64,000 bases of DNA from Bacillus sp. RAR_GA_16 (GCF_020165985.1 NZ_JAIUKZ010000018.1:186001-250000), one strand, 5' to 3'; positions 7,406 through 15,373 are shown, numbered from the stretch's first letter. The notes: a model not told the origin generated them from the sequence alone. Numbers and translations are program-made.

Positions 7406-8456
7406 ATGTCAAATCAAGATAACATCCGTTTAACATCCCTTTCGACAAAAGGTGGTTGAGGATGCAAAATCGGTCCTGAGGACCTGACGCAAGTTTTGCG
7501 TCAACTACCTAATAAGAAAACAGATCCAAATTTACTCGTTGGAGTGGAAACTTCTGACGATGCAGGCGTGTACCGCCTAACAGATGAAATTGCCATGATT
7601 CAAACGGTAGACTTCTTTACACCTATCGTTGATGATCCATACATGTTCGGCCAAATTGCAGCGGCTAATTCATTAAGCGATGTTTACGCGATGGGCGGGG
7701 TGCCAAAAACCGTTCTCAACATTGTTGGTTTCCCAATTAAAAAGTTAGCTCCTTCCATTCTTGCTGAAATTTTGAAGGGTGCAGCTGATAAAGTAGACGA
7801 AGCGGGCGCTGTCACAGCGGGTGGACATTCCATTGATGATCAAGAGCCAAAGTTCGGGTTATCTGTAACAGGTCTCGTTCACCCAGACAAAATCCATATG
7901 AACGTTGGGGCTAAGCCTGGCGATGTGATTGTTTTAACGAAGCCAATTGGTGTCGGCATTCAAACAACAGCTATTAAACCAGAAAAGCTAACGACTGAAC
8001 AGCTTCAGCTCGTATCGCAAACGATGGCCGAGTTAAACAAAACGGCAGCGGAAGAGCTAGCTGGTTTGTCACCTCATGCCGTAACAGATGTCACTGGATT
8101 TGGCTTACTTGGACATGCATACGAAATGGCAACAGGAAGCAACGTGAGTATTCAAATTGATTATAATAGCGTTCCAGTATTGCCTGGCACGCTGGAGCTA
8201 GCAGAGCAAGGTTTTATACCGGGCGGAATCGAAAGCCAATCATCGCTGGATATCTGAATCAGTCAGCTATCAAAACGTTTCAGAACTTGAGCAATACATC
8301 CTTTGTGATGCTGTTACTTCGGGAGGTCTTTTAATAAGTCTTCCTGAACATGAAGCAAAGGAGTATCAATTACGAATGAGCGATAAAGGAAAGACTGCTA
8401 GCATTGTAGGTCACGTCACAGAAAAAGAATCTTTTGCGATTACCGCAAGCAAATAA
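7406..8456 (+). pseudogene. selD: Selenophosphate synthase with in-frame Sec UGA and a one-base frameshift
   Basis: Makes selenophosphate from selenide and ATP. It starts at the ATG 7406 after GAAGGAGGTGG. Codon 18 is UGA (7457-7459) in LSTKGG-Sec-GCKIGPEDL, the known Sec/Cys position of SelD, so the enzyme is itself a selenoprotein. The frame then runs to GGIES at about 8235, where one extra C (8236 or 8237) shifts it. Dropping that base restores NHRWISESVSY...LCDAVTSGGLLISLPEHEAKEY to the TAA at 8454-8456, 349 residues, the usual length. No other damage is seen, so the shift may be an artefact. The gene is divergent from the SelW-like/selA unit. Confidence 0.92.
7472..7503 (+). promoter_or_regulatory. 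Tandem SECIS-like hairpins after the selD UGA
   Basis: Two adjacent perfect hairpins: GGUCC-UGA-GGACC (7472-7484, 12 nt after the UGA) and UGACGCAA-GUU-UUGCGUCA (7485-7503). The second has the same GUU loop as the SelW-like hairpin. Either could be the SelB site; which one acts is not decidable by eye. Confidence 0.6.
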
Positions 8457-8494
8457 CAAAACGGAAGTAGGGCTCTCCCCACTTCCGTTTTTTA
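8457..8494. terminator. Bidirectional terminator, selD / ABC ATPase
   Basis: Perfect 8-bp stem ACGGAAGT/ACTTCCGT with a 12-base loop, A run before and T run after. It separates selD from the converging transporter genes. Confidence 0.85.
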
Positions 8495-9247
8495 ACTTTC
8501 ATACAGCATATCTTCTATATCTTCTGTCAAAGCTTCAGGTCGATCATCGAATACAACCCGTCCCTCTTTTAAGGCCACAATCCGAGAAGCATACCTTTTC
8601 GCTAACTTCACATCATGCACGTTAATAACGGTTAACAAGTTCCGCTCTTTATGCAAACGATGAATAAGCTCAAAAATGCGATTAGCCGTCCCTGGATCAA
8701 GACTTGCGACAGGTTCGTCACCAAGAAAAATATCTGGTGATTGGGCAAGCGCTCTCGCGATACCAACTCGTTGCCTCTGCCCACCGCTCAATAAATCCAC
8801 ACGCTTATCCAAATGAGGTAACAGTTCAACTTGTTCAATCACATCCCTCGCAAGCTTTTTTTCACTTTCATTAAATAAACCTGCGAGATTGCGGATGGTT
8901 GATCGTGAACCAAATAAGCCCGTGTAGACATTTTGCAAAACCGTTAAACGAGGAATCAATTGATGATGTTGAAAAATCATCCCCATCTTTTGCCTTTGTC
9001 TTCTTAAACCTTCTCGATCAAGCGTTTGGAAAGAACGTCCGTTGTAGGTAATCTCTCCTTCAGTTAAAGTCTGCAATCCATTTAACGTACGAATAAAAGT
9101 TGACTTTCCGGCGCCCGTTTTACCTAGAATACAAACAAATTCGCCCCGTTGAAAGGTGAGAGAAACATGATCCAGCGCGTAAGATTCAGCATTTTGATAG
9201 CGAACAGATCCATTTTCTACCGTTAACAGCGCTTCATTACATGACAT
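8492..9247 (-). CDS. PhnC-like ABC transporter ATP-binding protein
   Basis: A 251-residue ABC ATPase of the phosphonate-import (PhnC) type. Walker A GKTGAGKST is at 42-50, the signature LSGGQRQRVG follows, and Walker B FLGDEPVASLD. Its start overlaps the end of the permease gene by 11 bases, a sign of translational coupling. It is the last gene of selB-SBP-permease-ATPase, all on the minus strand. The substrate is not shown by the sequence; location among sel genes suggests a selenium compound (inference). Phosphonate or phosphate remain alternatives. Confidence 0.85.
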   Translation of the reverse strand: MSCNEALLTVENGSVRYQNAESYALDHVSLTFQRGEFVCILGKTGAGKSTFIRTLNGLQTLTEGEITYNGRSFQTLDREGLRRQRQKMGMIFQHHQLIPRLTVLQNVYTGLFGSRSTIRNLAGLFNESEKKLARDVIEQVELLPHLDKRVDLLSGGQRQRVGIARALAQSPDIFLGDEPVASLDPGTANRIFELIHRLHKERNLLTVINVHDVKLAKRYASRIVALKEGRVVFDDRPEALTEDIEDMLYES

Positions 9248-9989
9248 ATTGCCTCACCCTACTTCCGAGAAAATCAACGACAATCACTATGACCATAATC
9301 AGCATCACATCGACCGCAACTGTTGAGTATTGAAATGTCTTAAAATGAACAAACAGCTGCTGCCCGATCCCACCTCCACCGACTAACCCGAGCATCAACG
9401 ACGTCCGAATCGCTACTTCGAATCGATAAAAATAATGGGAGAGGACGTTCGGCCAAATTTGTGGAAAAACTGAAAAAAGCGAGCCGATTAACGGCCTTGC
9501 CCCCACCGCTTTCATTGCCTCCTGCGGACCTTTGTCAGCCGCTTCGATCAATTCTGCAATCAGCTTTGATAATACACTTGCATTATGAACAATAATCGCA
9601 ATGGTTGCGGCAAATGGACCGGGACCAACGATGGTAAGAAACATCAAACCTAGCACAATTTCAGGAATCGATCGGACAAAACTTAAACCAACACGCACAG
9701 ATCCATAAAAGGGACCTGCTGTATTTTTAGCAGCTAGCAAGCTGACAGGTAAGGCCACAAGTAACCCAACAAAACTACCTAGGAACGCCATACCCAATGT
9801 GACAAGACTTGCTTTCAACATCGTTGGAAGTACTGTTGTATTGAAAGGAAACCAGTTCGATAGAAAATCAAACATATTGTTAAATTGACGAAATTTCCGA
9901 ACATCGAACTCCGTCACATCTATGCACCATACCATTAATGCCACTACTAGTAGAAATAGTATAAGATGCTTCCATTTAAACCAGGCCAT
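9237..9989 (-). CDS. PhnE-like ABC transporter permease
   Basis: A 250-residue membrane protein with an N-terminal hydrophobic segment and about five more membrane helices. The cytoplasmic EAA-like loop is visible as EAADKGPQEAMKAVGARPLIG, followed by the last helices and a short tail. It is the permease partner of the flanking PhnC-like ATPase and PhnD-like binding protein. It starts one base after the binding-protein stop codon (CGGAGTAAA leader inside that gene), so the set is clearly one operon with selB. Confidence 0.85.
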   Translation of the reverse strand: MAWFKWKHLILFLLVVALMVWCIDVTEFDVRKFRQFNNMFDFLSNWFPFNTTVLPTMLKASLVTLGMAFLGSFVGLLVALPVSLLAAKNTAGPFYGSVRVGLSFVRSIPEIVLGLMFLTIVGPGPFAATIAIIVHNASVLSKLIAELIEAADKGPQEAMKAVGARPLIGSLFSVFPQIWPNVLSHYFYRFEVAIRTSLMLGLVGGGGIGQQLFVHFKTFQYSTVAVDVMLIMVIVIVVDFLGSRVRQYVM

Positions 9990-9990
9990 T

Positions 9991-10893
9991 TTACTCCGTT
10001 AACATCCCTTGCTTATCAGCCGCACTTCTGATGCTTTCGTAATCATCATTACTTGCTTTCGTAAATCCAGACGCACCAAACGCATTTAATATCGTTTCGT
10101 CTTCAATCGATAAGAAAGCATTTTGTAGTTGATCAATTGTCTCTTCATCTGTGCCTTTTGAAACTGCCCACGGATATTGAAAAAGCTTTTCAGATTCCCA
10201 AATCACTTTTAACTTATCTCCATCAATTTTCCCAGATTCAAGAAGTTGATGATAGATCGCACTATCAATAGCTCCTGCATCAACCTGTTTATTTTGTACT
10301 GATAATGCTGTTGCATCATGTGAACCTGTGTAATTTACAGATGCAAAACGATTGTTATCTTGATCTTCAAAAACACCACGATCTTGTAATTCAATTGACG
10401 GAATTAAAGAACCAGAGGTTGAGTTTGGATCACCAAACGCAAAGCTTCTTTCTTCACTCTTTTCAAGATAGTCTTCAAGTGTATCCCAGTCATTTTCTGT
10501 ATTTGTAATGATATAAGAATGATAGAATGGCTCTCCATCAATTAGCTGCGTTACAATTGCCTTAGCCCCACTTTTCTCATGTGCAATCACATACGTAAGC
10601 GGACCAAAATAAGCCATATCGATTTGATTATAATTCATCGCTTCTACGACACCGTTATAGTCAGGGTAGGTTGTAATTTCGACATCACGATCCAACTTTT
10701 CGGAAAGTTCGCCCTGTAGCTTGGTCATCGCTTCTTCAATTTCACCTTCTGTTTGAACTGGGATTACCCCAATCGTAAAGGCGCTCTTTTCTTTTTCACT
10801 ACTATCTTTAGCGCCACCTTCGTTATCATTCGAGCTACACGCGGCAAGAATGCCTAGTATCAGCACCATGACAAAAAGAACTGTTTTTTTCAT
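9991..10893 (-). CDS. PhnD-like substrate-binding lipoprotein, candidate selenium-compound binder
   Basis: A 300-residue extracellular lipoprotein. The signal peptide ends in a lipobox (ILGILAAC, Cys about 19). The mature part is a periplasmic-binding fold of the PhnD/phosphonate type, with FTIGVIPVQTEGEIEEA and the family's MAYFGPLTYV near residues 90-100. It lies 23 bases downstream of selB, before the permease. A clade of PhnD-like proteins is annotated as 'putative selenate ABC transporter' binding proteins because it tracks selD in genomes (established annotation practice); membership here is inferred from context and needs a profile search. Confidence 0.8.
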   Translation of the reverse strand: MKKTVLFVMVLILGILAACSSNDNEGGAKDSSEKEKSAFTIGVIPVQTEGEIEEAMTKLQGELSEKLDRDVEITTYPDYNGVVEAMNYNQIDMAYFGPLTYVIAHEKSGAKAIVTQLIDGEPFYHSYIITNTENDWDTLEDYLEKSEERSFAFGDPNSTSGSLIPSIELQDRGVFEDQDNNRFASVNYTGSHDATALSVQNKQVDAGAIDSAIYHQLLESGKIDGDKLKVIWESEKLFQYPWAVSKGTDEETIDQLQNAFLSIEDETILNAFGASGFTKASNDDYESIRSAADKQGMLTE

Positions 10894-10916
10894 TTTTCTC
10901 TACTCCCTCATATCTT

Positions 10917-12797
10917 CTAGCTTTCTATTCTCCAAAACCTCTCTTGATCTTTTCTCACGGTATAGCCTTCATAATCAAGTTTTTCAAGAATCGGAACTAA
11001 ATACTTACGACTTACATGAAGCACATCTTTCGCTTGCTGTAATGTAAAGGGCTGCTCTGTTTCTGCTTTCAACGCTTGAATCGCTTCTTGCCAATTTCCG
11101 ATGTGAACGTAAAGCTCATCAGTTAATTTCACGGCTATACCTTCCTCAATCACATAGTTTTTAAACTCTGCTTGGTAAGTGACGGGAATTTGCTGTTCAT
11201 CCATTAATCGATCTATCGGTGAAACGTTCATTCCCTGCTCTTCTAATTTGTTCAGCACCTCAGTCATCCGCTTTTTCCATGCTTCCGGAAGAATTGGATC
11301 GAATGAGCTCATAGCAAGAAATGGGCCTGATTGCCGCAAGGTTTCTCCAAGCTGAACGTGTAGAACGGCATCAATTACTTTTTTAGGATACCTTTGGGAT
11401 AACTCTTGCACGAGTTCCGCTTTTCGAGGACCCTTTCGCATCGGATACGCTTCATGAATCGCTTCTAAATACGCGTGAATGGCTTCTACGACTCGTGTCA
11501 CTACATTCTTTGAGGTCACGCCTCCATTAACAAAAACGAGGTGATCGTTTTCTTCAAGCTGTTGAAACGCCTCCTCGTTTAACCCGATTTTTTGCATCAC
11601 CTGTTCTTTTGATAAAAGGTGCTCCTGATCGAGAATCTGATCAAGCTGTTCAGCCGGGGAGCCTTTCATCATTTGTTCAAACTTGGCGATTGTTTCCGGT
11701 CCAAACTTATATTTTTCTCCCGACACATTGAGAATACTACCACCCCCGATTGTTTCCACCGGAGAAGGGCGTCTCAAAATAACCCGATCTCCTTTTTTAG
11801 CCGTAATGGGGGCCTTCAGTCGAATCTGGCAAAAAAGCACTTCTCGCTCCCCTGCCTCAAGCGTATTACGATCGAAAAATACGATCGTGCCTCTTACCTC
11901 TGCTGTTCCAATGTGGACCGTTACTTCTGATCTCTGTTTTAAATCATGAAACATCGTAAGAGCTTTCGTGAACGAAAGATCAATGGTCGATGTAACAGGA
12001 TAGTGGTTAGAGTTGACAATCACTTGTCCCCGAACCATTTGATGCCGATCCACCCCTGCCAAATTAACCGCTACGCGTTGTCCTGCAAAAGCTCTCTCTA
12101 CTTTTTTGCTATGGGTTTGCACCTGTCTTATTCTTGCTTCAATGCGATCAGGAAGTAACGTAACAAGCTCTCCCTCTTTTAACTCTCCATCAAAAATCGT
12201 TCCCCTAGCAATCGTTCCGTGTCCTTGTAAGGTGAATACCTGGTCAATTGGTACCCTTAATGCACCAGCTTTATTTCTAGGAGGCACTTTGGTAAGAAAA
12301 GAATGAATGCTTTCTTTTAATCCTTCAATGCCTCTCCCACTTTTGGCATCTACGATATGAATGCTGCATCCTTCAAATTCAGTGCCTTTTATGTAGTCAC
12401 GAATATCCTCTTGAACAAGGGAAAGCATCTCTTCCTCTACCGTATCTGCTTTCGTAATCGCAATAATCGATCGTTGGATACCAAGAAGTGATAAAATCTC
12501 TAAATGTTCTCTCGTTTGCGGCATGACACCTTCATCCGCCGCCACAACGGGGACGACGAGATCAATTCCAGCAACTCCTGCAATCATTTGTCTAATAAAG
12601 CGTTCATGTCCAGGTACATCAATAATGGAGACGTTCATGTCATCCGATAAGTAAAACGGAGCGAATCCTGGTTCGATCGAGATGTTTCGTTCTTTTTCTT
12701 CTTTCAACCGATCCGTATCAATCCCCGTCAATGCTCCCGTTAACGTTGTTTTTCCATGATCAATATGACCTGCTAATCCAATTGTATAATAGTTCAT
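10917..12797 (-). CDS. selB: Selenocysteine-specific elongation factor SelB
   Basis: Special EF-Tu-like GTPase that brings Sec-tRNA(Sec) to UGA codons. At 626 residues it has G1 GHIDHGKTT near residues 10-18, DVPGHE and ITKAD, then EF-Tu domains II/III and C-terminal winged helices (ending VRKDQERFWRIES) that bind the SECIS hairpin. I choose the second ATG (12797) because AGGTGAG lies just before it; the ATG at 12812 has its ribosome site too close. It heads an operon with the ABC transporter. Its clients visible here are selD and the SelW-like gene. Confidence 0.95.
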   Translation of the reverse strand: MNYYTIGLAGHIDHGKTTLTGALTGIDTDRLKEEKERNISIEPGFAPFYLSDDMNVSIIDVPGHERFIRQMIAGVAGIDLVVPVVAADEGVMPQTREHLEILSLLGIQRSIIAITKADTVEEEMLSLVQEDIRDYIKGTEFEGCSIHIVDAKSGRGIEGLKESIHSFLTKVPPRNKAGALRVPIDQVFTLQGHGTIARGTIFDGELKEGELVTLLPDRIEARIRQVQTHSKKVERAFAGQRVAVNLAGVDRHQMVRGQVIVNSNHYPVTSTIDLSFTKALTMFHDLKQRSEVTVHIGTAEVRGTIVFFDRNTLEAGEREVLFCQIRLKAPITAKKGDRVILRRPSPVETIGGGSILNVSGEKYKFGPETIAKFEQMMKGSPAEQLDQILDQEHLLSKEQVMQKIGLNEEAFQQLEENDHLVFVNGGVTSKNVVTRVVEAIHAYLEAIHEAYPMRKGPRKAELVQELSQRYPKKVIDAVLHVQLGETLRQSGPFLAMSSFDPILPEAWKKRMTEVLNKLEEQGMNVSPIDRLMDEQQIPVTYQAEFKNYVIEEGIAVKLTDELYVHIGNWQEAIQALKAETEQPFTLQQAKDVLHVSRKYLVPILEKLDYEGYTVRKDQERFWRIES

Positions 12798-12886
12798 TTT
12801 CTCACCTGCCATCCTCTACTAACATTAATAAATGTAAGTACAGGATGCAAATTTAAACCCCTGCAATCCAAAAAGCCTATTACTTT

Positions 12887-12918
12887 ATGCAGTATCGTAT
12901 TTTTATACACTACTGCAT
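12887..12918. repeat. Inverted repeat upstream of selB
   Basis: Arms ATGCAGTA (12887-12894) and TACTGCAT (12911-12918) enclose a second dyad GTAT-TTTT-ATAC, giving a 12-pair hairpin with a 2x2 internal loop. It could be an operator or an RNA element in the selB leader. Confidence 0.55.
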
Positions 12919-12928
12919 GATCCAAAAG

Positions 12929-12947
12929 TTATTCACAGCTATCCACA
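12929..12947 (+). promoter_or_regulatory. Two adjacent DnaA-box-like 9-mers
   Basis: TTATTCACA (12929-12937) and CTATCCACA (12939-12947) each differ by one base from TTATCCACA, lie on the same strand and are one base apart. A weaker third site is at 12982-12990. DnaA binding is inferred. Confidence 0.4.
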
Positions 12948-13002
12948 GTGCAAACTGTTATACCTCCATTAATGATCTGTATCATTCACAAATCTGTATT
13001 AG

Positions 13003-13090
13003 TTCGTTATAAAAAACTGTCCCAATAGATAATTTGTCGAAAACACGAAAAGCGAAATTTAACACGAGTATTGTCGATTTTTATAACGAA
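13003..13090. repeat. 13-bp inverted repeat
   Basis: TTCGTTATAAAAA (13003-13015) is repeated as its exact complement TTTTTATAACGAA (13078-13090), with 62 bases between. Its role is unknown. Confidence 0.5.
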
Positions 13091-13092
13091 AG

Positions 13093-13129
13093 AAAGTCTA
13101 TCCTCTAGTTTGCATCTAGATTAGACTTT
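13093..13129. repeat. 8-bp inverted repeat with inner dyad
   Basis: AAAGTCTA (13093-13100) and TAGACTTT (13122-13129) enclose an inner CTAG...CTAG pair. It directly follows the 13-bp repeat, so the two may belong to one larger structure. Confidence 0.45.
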
Positions 13130-13235
13130 ATTCGACAGATTTTCATCATGCCGCTAACTGGAAACTGTCTCAGGTAAAACTTTACTAATAAATTTACTCG
13201 TCATTTTATTAAAATAATCTTTTTGAGCACATGCA

Positions 13236-13264
13236 TTGCACATCTTAATTTCTTCCGTTACTAT
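13236..13264 (+). promoter_or_regulatory. Probable tRNA-Sec promoter
   Basis: TTGCAC (13236-13241), 17-base spacer, TACTAT (13259-13264). Transcription would start about 15 bases before the tRNA. Confidence 0.45.
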
Positions 13265-13285
13265 ATTAAAAGTACACTTAAACAC

Positions 13286-13382
13286 GGGGCTGGTTGTACG
13301 TCTGGTGAGTGCCACGGTCTTCAAAACCGCCTGGGAGGCGCGTGCCGTCTTCGGTGGGTTCGATTCCCACACAGTCCCGCCA
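13286..13382 (+). tRNA. selC: Selenocysteine tRNA (anticodon UCA)
   Basis: A 97-nt tRNA with the features of tRNA-Sec: UCA anticodon (13321-13323) in a CUUCAAA loop, a long variable arm (near CTGGGAGGCGCGTGCCGTCT), a T arm GTGGG-TTCGATT-CCCAC, G discriminator and encoded CCA (13380-13382). The acceptor GGGGCTG pairs with CAGTCCC with one G-U; the eighth pair expected for bacterial tRNA-Sec would be G-A. No U-rich terminator is seen after the CCA. It decodes the UGA codons of selD and the SelW-like gene. Confidence 0.92.
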
Positions 13383-13383
13383 C

Positions 13384-13734
13384 TTAAACAACAATCATCT
13401 GTAAACTAACTGCTGCACCAGTGATTGGAGCATCCTCGGTAAGAATAACCAGCATCCCCTCCTTTACAAAGTAATTCATTTCAGGCTGCAATACTCCATT
13501 GATAAATAAATTTATATAAGAAACATCTGACGGTGATAGAATATTTTGCTGACAATAACCTTTTACTGCATCTCGATCCGTAAAAATTTTTTGATCTTTC
13601 TTAGCCAAAGCAAAATATTCATAAACACATACTTTTTTAGGGACTTTCGTTTTTGTTATTTGTTTTCTTAATTTAGGAAATGTAACATCCGGAAGTTTTA
13701 CCTCAGTTTCGTTAATCCAATTTTGCTTATTCAC
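13384..13734 (-). CDS. DUF4183 family protein
   Basis: A 116-residue protein of unknown function. Its second half follows the DUF4183 pattern: VYEYFALAKKDQKIFTDRDAV, then SYINLFINGVLQPEMNYFV, and a closing LTEDAPITGAAVSLQMIVV. Such proteins are frequent in bacilli and often linked to the spore surface, but this is not proven. The stop codon lies one base after the tRNA-Sec CCA end, so gene and tRNA converge with no terminator between them. A second, divergent family member follows at 13880. Confidence 0.75.
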   Translation of the reverse strand: MNKQNWINETEVKLPDVTFPKLRKQITKTKVPKKVCVYEYFALAKKDQKIFTDRDAVKGYCQQNILSPSDVSYINLFINGVLQPEMNYFVKEGMLVILTEDAPITGAAVSLQMIVV

Positions 13735-13879
13735 TCCCCTCCCCCTTTCAAATTTTTTTCTTTATTCAGTATGTGTACTGAATGGAACACCCAATTTTCA
13801 ATAATTGATGAAAATACACTCATTCAATTCCCTTATGTTTACATATTATATGATTAGTAAACTCATGGAGGTGAATCGT

Positions 13880-14260
13880 ATGCCTTTACAAATTATGAAA
13901 ATTGTCGTGGATGTCTCCTCTTCAATCACGACCACTCCAACCGTCCAACGTTTTTTCTACAACACAACTAGTCTTTTAACTGGTCCAACTACCCTTACGA
14001 TCGACGCAGCTGATTTTTTTGATGATACTGGAGCTGCCGTCACTACTCTCCCCTCTCTCAGCACAGATAATAGTTATTTCAATGTTTACGTTAATGGCGT
14101 TCTCCAAATGCAAGATCTTTCGACTTATACACCAGGGACTACAGGTGTCGGCCAACTAGCGTTCGATATACCAGCTGCAGCTAGTATATTATTAAATACT
14201 CCAGTTGTATTAGAAATTGTGAACTTCACTCCAACATCAACTTCTACAGTTGAAACATAA
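13880..14260 (+). CDS. DUF4183 family protein
   Basis: A 126-residue relative of the neighbouring DUF4183 protein, here with the variant NSYFNVYVNGVLQMQDLSTYTPG and a Thr/Ser-rich tail. The start at 13880 follows GGAGGTGAATCGT; an upstream in-frame ATG (13805) lacks a ribosome site. The N-terminus is not a signal peptide. It is divergent from the other copy across a 145-base gap. Extracellular or spore-surface roles are guessed from the family only. Confidence 0.7.
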   Translation: MPLQIMKIVVDVSSSITTTPTVQRFFYNTTSLLTGPTTLTIDAADFFDDTGAAVTTLPSLSTDNSYFNVYVNGVLQMQDLSTYTPGTTGVGQLAFDIPAAASILLNTPVVLEIVNFTPTSTSTVET

Positions 14261-14348
14261 ACTAGCCCTCTTGATTTAAAAGCGCTTTCGGCGTATAATG
14301 TGACCGTATTCAAAGAAATTTCTTAACAAACGCCAAGAGGTGAGCGCG

Positions 14349-14774
14349 TTGGCAGGATGGTTTCAGTGGTTTATCGTTGGATGGACTGTGATCTTAATAT
14401 CATTGATTGCAATCGGTGGATTTTTTATGTTCCGCAAGTTTTTAAAGCGCCTTCCTAAAGAAGATGGCAAGTCTATTCTCGACTGGCAAGAGCACTACAT
14501 TGAACAAACGAAGCATATGTGGAGCAGTGACCAGAAGAAACTTTTAGACGAATTAGTTGCACCTGTTCCTGAATTATTTCGCGATATCGCAAAATATAAA
14601 ATTGCAGGAACGATCGGCGAGCTGGCGCTAAGAGAAAAAGCCAATAACATGTCTCAAGATTTAATTATCAGAGGCTATATTATTGCAACTCCTAAACGAG
14701 ACCACAAATGGCTAATCAAAAAATTAAATGAAAAGCGAATTGATATGAGCCCTTATCATCATTTGCTTCAATAA
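14349..14774 (+). CDS. yneK: YneK-like DUF2621 membrane protein
   Basis: A 141-residue protein with one N-terminal membrane helix (GWFQWFIVGWTVILISLIAI) and a conserved soluble domain: RKFLKRLPKEDGKS.LDWQEHYI, PVPELFRDIAKYKIAG and IATPKRDHKWLIKKL. It closely matches B. subtilis YneK. I place the start at the TTG 14349 (five bases after AGAGGTGA) because the homologue begins at the same point; a GTG at 14340 overlaps the ribosome site. It converges on ccdC across a perfect terminator, as in B. subtilis. The function is unknown. Confidence 0.85.
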   Translation: MAGWFQWFIVGWTVILISLIAIGGFFMFRKFLKRLPKEDGKSILDWQEHYIEQTKHMWSSDQKKLLDELVAPVPELFRDIAKYKIAGTIGELALREKANNMSQDLIIRGYIIATPKRDHKWLIKKLNEKRIDMSPYHHLLQ

Positions 14775-14810
14775 AAAAACTCGTTTAGCTTAAGCTAAAC
14801 GAGTTTTTTT
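14775..14810. terminator. Bidirectional terminator, yneK / ccdC
   Basis: A perfect palindrome: AAAAACTCGTTTAGCT and its complement, with the T run overlapping the ccdC stop. Confidence 0.92.
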
Positions 14811-15297
14811 ATAATAATGTTTGATGGAGCCTTGTCCCATGCCCTCTACTCCGCTCTGTCTTTTTGAACTGATAATACATCGAAATTCTCCATGGCACGA
14901 TCATTCCAAACGCCAAAACAAAGAAAAGTGAGCTCGTCTGAAGAACAGGTATTGATTCTCCAATAATTAATTTAAAAATAATTCGAACTAAAAGCAATCC
15001 AATTAAAATAAACGCAAAAGCTTTTGATCGAGTTAAATAAATTTGATCACCTTTAATTTCAAACTTCGACGTTCGAATAAGCAACAAAGAAAAAGCTGCT
15101 CCTACTGATAGCGCTTCAATCGCTTCGTACCACGGAACTCTCGCATCCGGAACGACAAACATAAAAAAACCGGTTGCCATAAAAAACGGCGGAAGAATAA
15201 TTTTTCTTATTGTTGCAGGTTTTCTTGAAGCTTTCAACCTGATTACGACCATCGCAAGAGCCATCATCGCTCCGACAATTGTACTTAAAATCAGCAT
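14809..15297 (-). CDS. ccdC: CcdC family membrane protein (YneJ)
   Basis: A 162-residue integral membrane protein with about five helices, matching CcdC (DUF1453): LSTIVGAMMALAMVVIR at the start, LPPFFMATGFFMFVVP in the middle, and PWRISMYYQF near the end. In B. subtilis ccdC follows ccdA and is not essential for cytochrome c maturation. The ATG at 15297 follows GAGGGATGAG; an upstream GTG is too close to it. Here the mrpB-like gene takes the place of ccdB (yneI) between ccdA and ccdC. Confidence 0.85.
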   Translation of the reverse strand: MLILSTIVGAMMALAMVVIRLKASRKPATIRKIILPPFFMATGFFMFVVPDARVPWYEAIEALSVGAAFSLLLIRTSKFEIKGDQIYLTRSKAFAFILIGLLLVRIIFKLIIGESIPVLQTSSLFFVLAFGMIVPWRISMYYQFKKTERSRGHGTRLHQTLL

Positions 15298-15373
15298 ATA
15301 CTCATCCCTCACCTATACCGTACTACCCATCATTCCCATTGTATGTGGAAGAGACAAAAAATACAAGTGCACG

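Larger units (their letters stand above)
12798..13285. other. Structured 488-base gap between selB and tRNA-Sec
   Basis: No convincing gene. AT-rich, with several inverted repeats (listed separately), two adjacent DnaA-box-like 9-mers, and TGTCGA repeats at 13036, 13073 and (inverted) 13132. A short minus-strand reading frame (MCNACAQKDYFNK..., ending at 13154) overlaps the tRNA complement and is probably spurious. The promoters of selB (leftward) and tRNA-Sec (rightward) must lie here. Confidence 0.6.

Noticed and set aside
7259-7459. Plus-strand open frame ending at the selD UGA
   Set aside because: It is the selD N-terminus plus antisense of the SelW-like gene; the true selD start is 7406.
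13154-13372. Minus-strand 72-residue open frame across the tRNA-Sec complement
   Set aside because: Most of it is the antisense of the tRNA; no ribosome binding site and no family resemblance. The inner MCNACAQKD start is short and unsupported.
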